Assembly (NCBI GenBank): GCA_937141995.1
Contig: CAKZQX010000806.1
Coordinates: forward strand, 1 to 6,082
Direction: 5' to 3'
Length of the DNA: 6,082 nucleotides
Source: an uncultured Chloroflexaceae bacterium
Lineage (GTDB): Bacteria; Chloroflexota; Chloroflexia; Chloroflexales; Chloroflexaceae
Shown: positions 4,449 to 6,082 of the stretch, one piece after another
How positions within the stretch are numbered: position 1 is the first letter of the stretch
Layout: the number at the start of each line of letters is the position of its first letter
Made by a program: the position numbers and the translations under genes
The notes under the pieces: model-generated
Databases searched by the model: none
Told to the model about the DNA's origin: nothing
What the model saw: the letters and a program-made list of their open reading frames with translations, nothing else

Positions 4449-5783
4449 CTACTGCTCCGCGCCGTTTATGTCGCCGGTCTCGTCAGGCAGTTCCAGGCGT
4501 TGGCGCAGGGCTATCTCAGCCGCTGTAACTGCCTCTGCCGGGGTTGCCAGGTTGCGCAAGACGCTCAATTGCATGCGTTCCAATTCTTCCAGGACGATAT
4601 CGTTCATGAGCGGGCTGTTGGGCATGGCCTGGCCCTGTTGCGCCTGAGCGCGGATTGTGCGGGCCAGTTCCCACGCAAGAGTTGCATCCCGTGGGTTGAG
4701 ATCGCGGACAGTCGGTTGTTTCCCGGCGGTAAGCAGGGCTGTCTGCGCGTCTTTGGTGAGCAAGTAGCGTACAAAATCCAGCGCAGCCTGCTGTTCGTCC
4801 GTATTGGCTACACGGGCATTAATACTGATGACCTCACTCTGTACATAGGGCTGTGGTGCGCGATTCAGGCTACTCAGGACGGGTAAGGTGGCAACCCCCA
4901 ACCGGTCGCCCCAGAGAGCCTGGTATTCCGGGAGCGCGTGTGCCCAGTCAATAGTCATTAGTGCTTCCTGTGATTTCAACGCGCTATCTACAACAATGCC
5001 GTCATTTACAGCCAGGATTTGTTGATCCTGACGAAGCTCCAGCAGCCACTCGAGCCATTGTTCAACTCCGGCCCGCCCCGTGCTGCCCAGGACCAGGTTG
5101 CCCTCTTCGTTGAAGATGCGCCCGCCAAATGCATAGAGATAGCCAATAGTCTTGTCCAGTGAAAGCGTATAGGCCAGCCCCCATATCGGCGGCTGGGTCG
5201 TCGCATCGGTCAGGCCCCGCGCCGTACGCAGCAGGGTGGCGGTATTGCCGGGCGGTACTGTGAGATTAGCCTGATTATAATAGAGAACCAGGGTATCGAA
5301 TGTCAGTGGCAGGCCATAGAGTGCGCGACTGCCGCCGTCGGTTTGTACAAGTGCTCCATCCAGGGCGGTAGGCAGGAGTTGGTTGCGCTCACTGGCGGAT
5401 ATTTGTTCATCCAGTGGCAGCAACAGGCCATCCTGTGCGAGCCCGCCGAGGGTATGGCTCTTCAAGATTACGAGATGTGGTCCCCCACCGGTCAGGGTCG
5501 CTGCCCGTAGTTCCGCTGTCAGTGAAGCGAGCGGCACGGCATGGGGGATAACCTGCGTTTGGGCCTGTGACTGATTGTACCGATCAATCAGGGTTGCCAA
5601 AACCTGATGTTCAGGTGCGGGCCAGGCATGCCAGAGCAGCAACGTAACCGTACGTGGTGAGCGTACGGGGGTTGCCTCGGGCGTGGGTAGTGCTTCCGCC
5701 GCTGATGAGCCGCCACATGCTGTTATGAGTATCAGAAGCAGGCAGACAACCACCATGCACTGTATATGCTGCCTGGCGATCAA
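4449..5783 (-). CDS. Family 1 extracellular solute-binding lipoprotein (ABC importer component)
   Basis: The 444-residue protein is a substrate-capturing lipoprotein of the sugar-type family 1 binding proteins. The N-terminus has a positive start (R4, H6), a hydrophobic core (10-20) and a lipobox ending ITAC with lipidated Cys23. A Ser/Ala/Pro/Thr linker (24-45) follows. Mature-domain hallmarks are VTLLLWHAWPAPEHQVLATL (46-65), the NQS region, PHLVILKSHTLGGLAQDGLL (102-121), ALYGLPLTFDTLVLYYNQA (154-172), an EALMTIDWAHALPEY segment and the C-terminal DFVRYLLTKDAQTALLTAGKQPTV. The start is TTG at 5781-5783 with a weak GAGG five bases upstream. The internal ATG nine codons on was rejected because it would leave no positive n-region. 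No permease or ATPase gene is in view, so substrate and partners are unknown; a sugar is only the family tendency. Confidence 0.94.
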   Translation of the reverse strand: MIARQHIQCMVVVCLLLILITACGGSSAAEALPTPEATPVRSPRTVTLLLWHAWPAPEHQVLATLIDRYNQSQAQTQVIPHAVPLASLTAELRAATLTGGGPHLVILKSHTLGGLAQDGLLLPLDEQISASERNQLLPTALDGALVQTDGGSRALYGLPLTFDTLVLYYNQANLTVPPGNTATLLRTARGLTDATTQPPIWGLAYTLSLDKTIGYLYAFGGRIFNEEGNLVLGSTGRAGVEQWLEWLLELRQDQQILAVNDGIVVDSALKSQEALMTIDWAHALPEYQALWGDRLGVATLPVLSSLNRAPQPYVQSEVISINARVANTDEQQAALDFVRYLLTKDAQTALLTAGKQPTVRDLNPRDATLAWELARTIRAQAQQGQAMPNSPLMNDIVLEELERMQLSVLRNLATPAEAVTAAEIALRQRLELPDETGDINGAEQ

Positions 5784-5815
5784 CGGGGCCTCGCTTTCCG
5801 TTGAGGGTTGTTGAG

Positions 5816-5845
5816 ATTATAGCATAGTCATATCCTCTGCTGCAA
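5816..5845 (-). promoter_or_regulatory. Extended -10 promoter of the solute-binding protein gene
   Basis: On the minus strand the -10 box is a perfect TATAAT (5816-5821) preceded by TGC (5822-5824). An 18-base spacer leads to a weak TTGCAG (5840-5845). The extended -10 element compensates for the poor -35. The predicted start near 5809 gives a leader of about 26 bases. Confidence 0.75.
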
Positions 5846-5985
5846 GGCGGTAGTATCACCATATTTAATGGAGTGTGACGAAAAGTTTTGCGCAGCGGGC
5901 TTGCCGCTCCCCATCTCGTCAGGCATCCAGTTTGCACTCTCGCTGCGTAATGTGTGGAAGTTGCACGCGTTACGCGGTCCCTGAC

Positions 5986-6001
5986 CTGAAAGGTCTTTCA
6001 G
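5986..6001. repeat. Short near-palindrome
   Basis: CTGAAAG (5986-5992) and CTTTCAG (5995-6001) flank GT, giving 7-base arms. It lies about 140 bases upstream of the solute-binding protein promoter. It could be an operator or part of a hairpin whose gene lies beyond the window. The rest of 5846-6025 shows only short inverted repeats, such as GCGTAA/TTACGC at 5945-5975. Confidence 0.4.
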
Positions 6002-6025
6002 CCTCCGGCAGGGCGGAAGAAGCCC

Positions 6026-6080
6026 ATCTTAATTTCACCAGAAATTTGCACATAGTGTAAATTTCTGGTGAAATTAAGAT
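6026..6080. repeat. 22-bp perfect inverted repeat forming a long AT-rich hairpin
   Basis: The arms 6026-6047 and 6059-6080 are exact reverse complements over 22 bases. The 11 bases between them can add a G-T pair and CAC/GTG, leaving a three-base ATA tip, so about 26 pairs are possible. Each arm contains its own 6-bp hairpin, AATTTC/GAAATT, around ACCA (left, 6031-6046) or TGGT (right, 6060-6075). The base composition differs sharply from the neighbouring GC-rich DNA. It may be a bidirectional terminator, a mobile-element end, or a pair of operator sites about 29 bases apart. The window ends two bases later. Confidence 0.85.
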
Positions 6081-6082
6081 CG

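Noticed and set aside
4410..4886. Plus-strand open frame of 158 codons
   Set aside because: It is antisense to the well-supported solute-binding lipoprotein gene and is rich in Cys and Arg, as expected for a shadow frame.
6026..6082. CRISPR repeat or start of an array
   Set aside because: Only one inverted pair is present, with no direct repeats at regular spacing and no spacers.

Overview
The window is 6082 bases of moderately GC-rich bacterial chromosome carrying five protein genes. Its style points to a member of the Chloroflexota, probably close to Chloroflexus. That placement is an inference from gene content (rho next to an AIM24/TIGR00266 protein, a lone Roadblock protein, a lipoprotein solute-binding protein) and from the look of the intergenic DNA; no phylogenetic marker was compared. 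Promoters read as ordinary sigma-70 type, two of them with extended -10 boxes, and three of the four complete genes have a strong Shine-Dalgarno sequence.

Left part (1-3252, all + strand). The window opens inside apt (adenine phosphoribosyltransferase), which ends at 357. About 710 bases without a convincing gene follow. They hold a short 15-base tandem repeat, a good extended -10 promoter (611-639), a hairpin at the predicted 5' end of its transcript, and an intrinsic-terminator-like structure at 899-952, before the Shine-Dalgarno sequence of rho at 1069. The arrangement suggests a long, possibly attenuated rho leader or an independent small RNA. Rho (416 aa) is complete, with all ATPase motifs. 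After 99 bases comes a 277-aa AIM24/TIGR00266 protein with a glycine-rich tail.

Middle (3253-3834). This 582-base gap lies between convergent genes. It starts with two strong hairpins and then holds a densely structured stretch, about 3477-3745. I read this as a HEARO-type RNA, the omega RNA normally encoded just upstream of IscB/IsrB nucleases. It begins next to GTGA, contains a compact pseudoknot and several hairpins, and ends in a textbook ribosome binding site, yet no nuclease gene follows. It therefore looks like an orphan guide-RNA locus and is the most interesting item here.

Right part (3835-6082, genes on the - strand). A Roadblock/LC7 protein (122 aa) has its own promoter and a 97-base structured leader. 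Upstream of it lies a lipoprotein of the family 1 extracellular solute-binding proteins (444 aa, TTG start), with an extended -10 promoter matching the consensus. Neither has its usual partner in view: no small GTPase and no ABC permease or ATPase. The window ends in a near-perfect long palindrome (6026-6080) built from two inverted copies of a motif that is itself palindromic.
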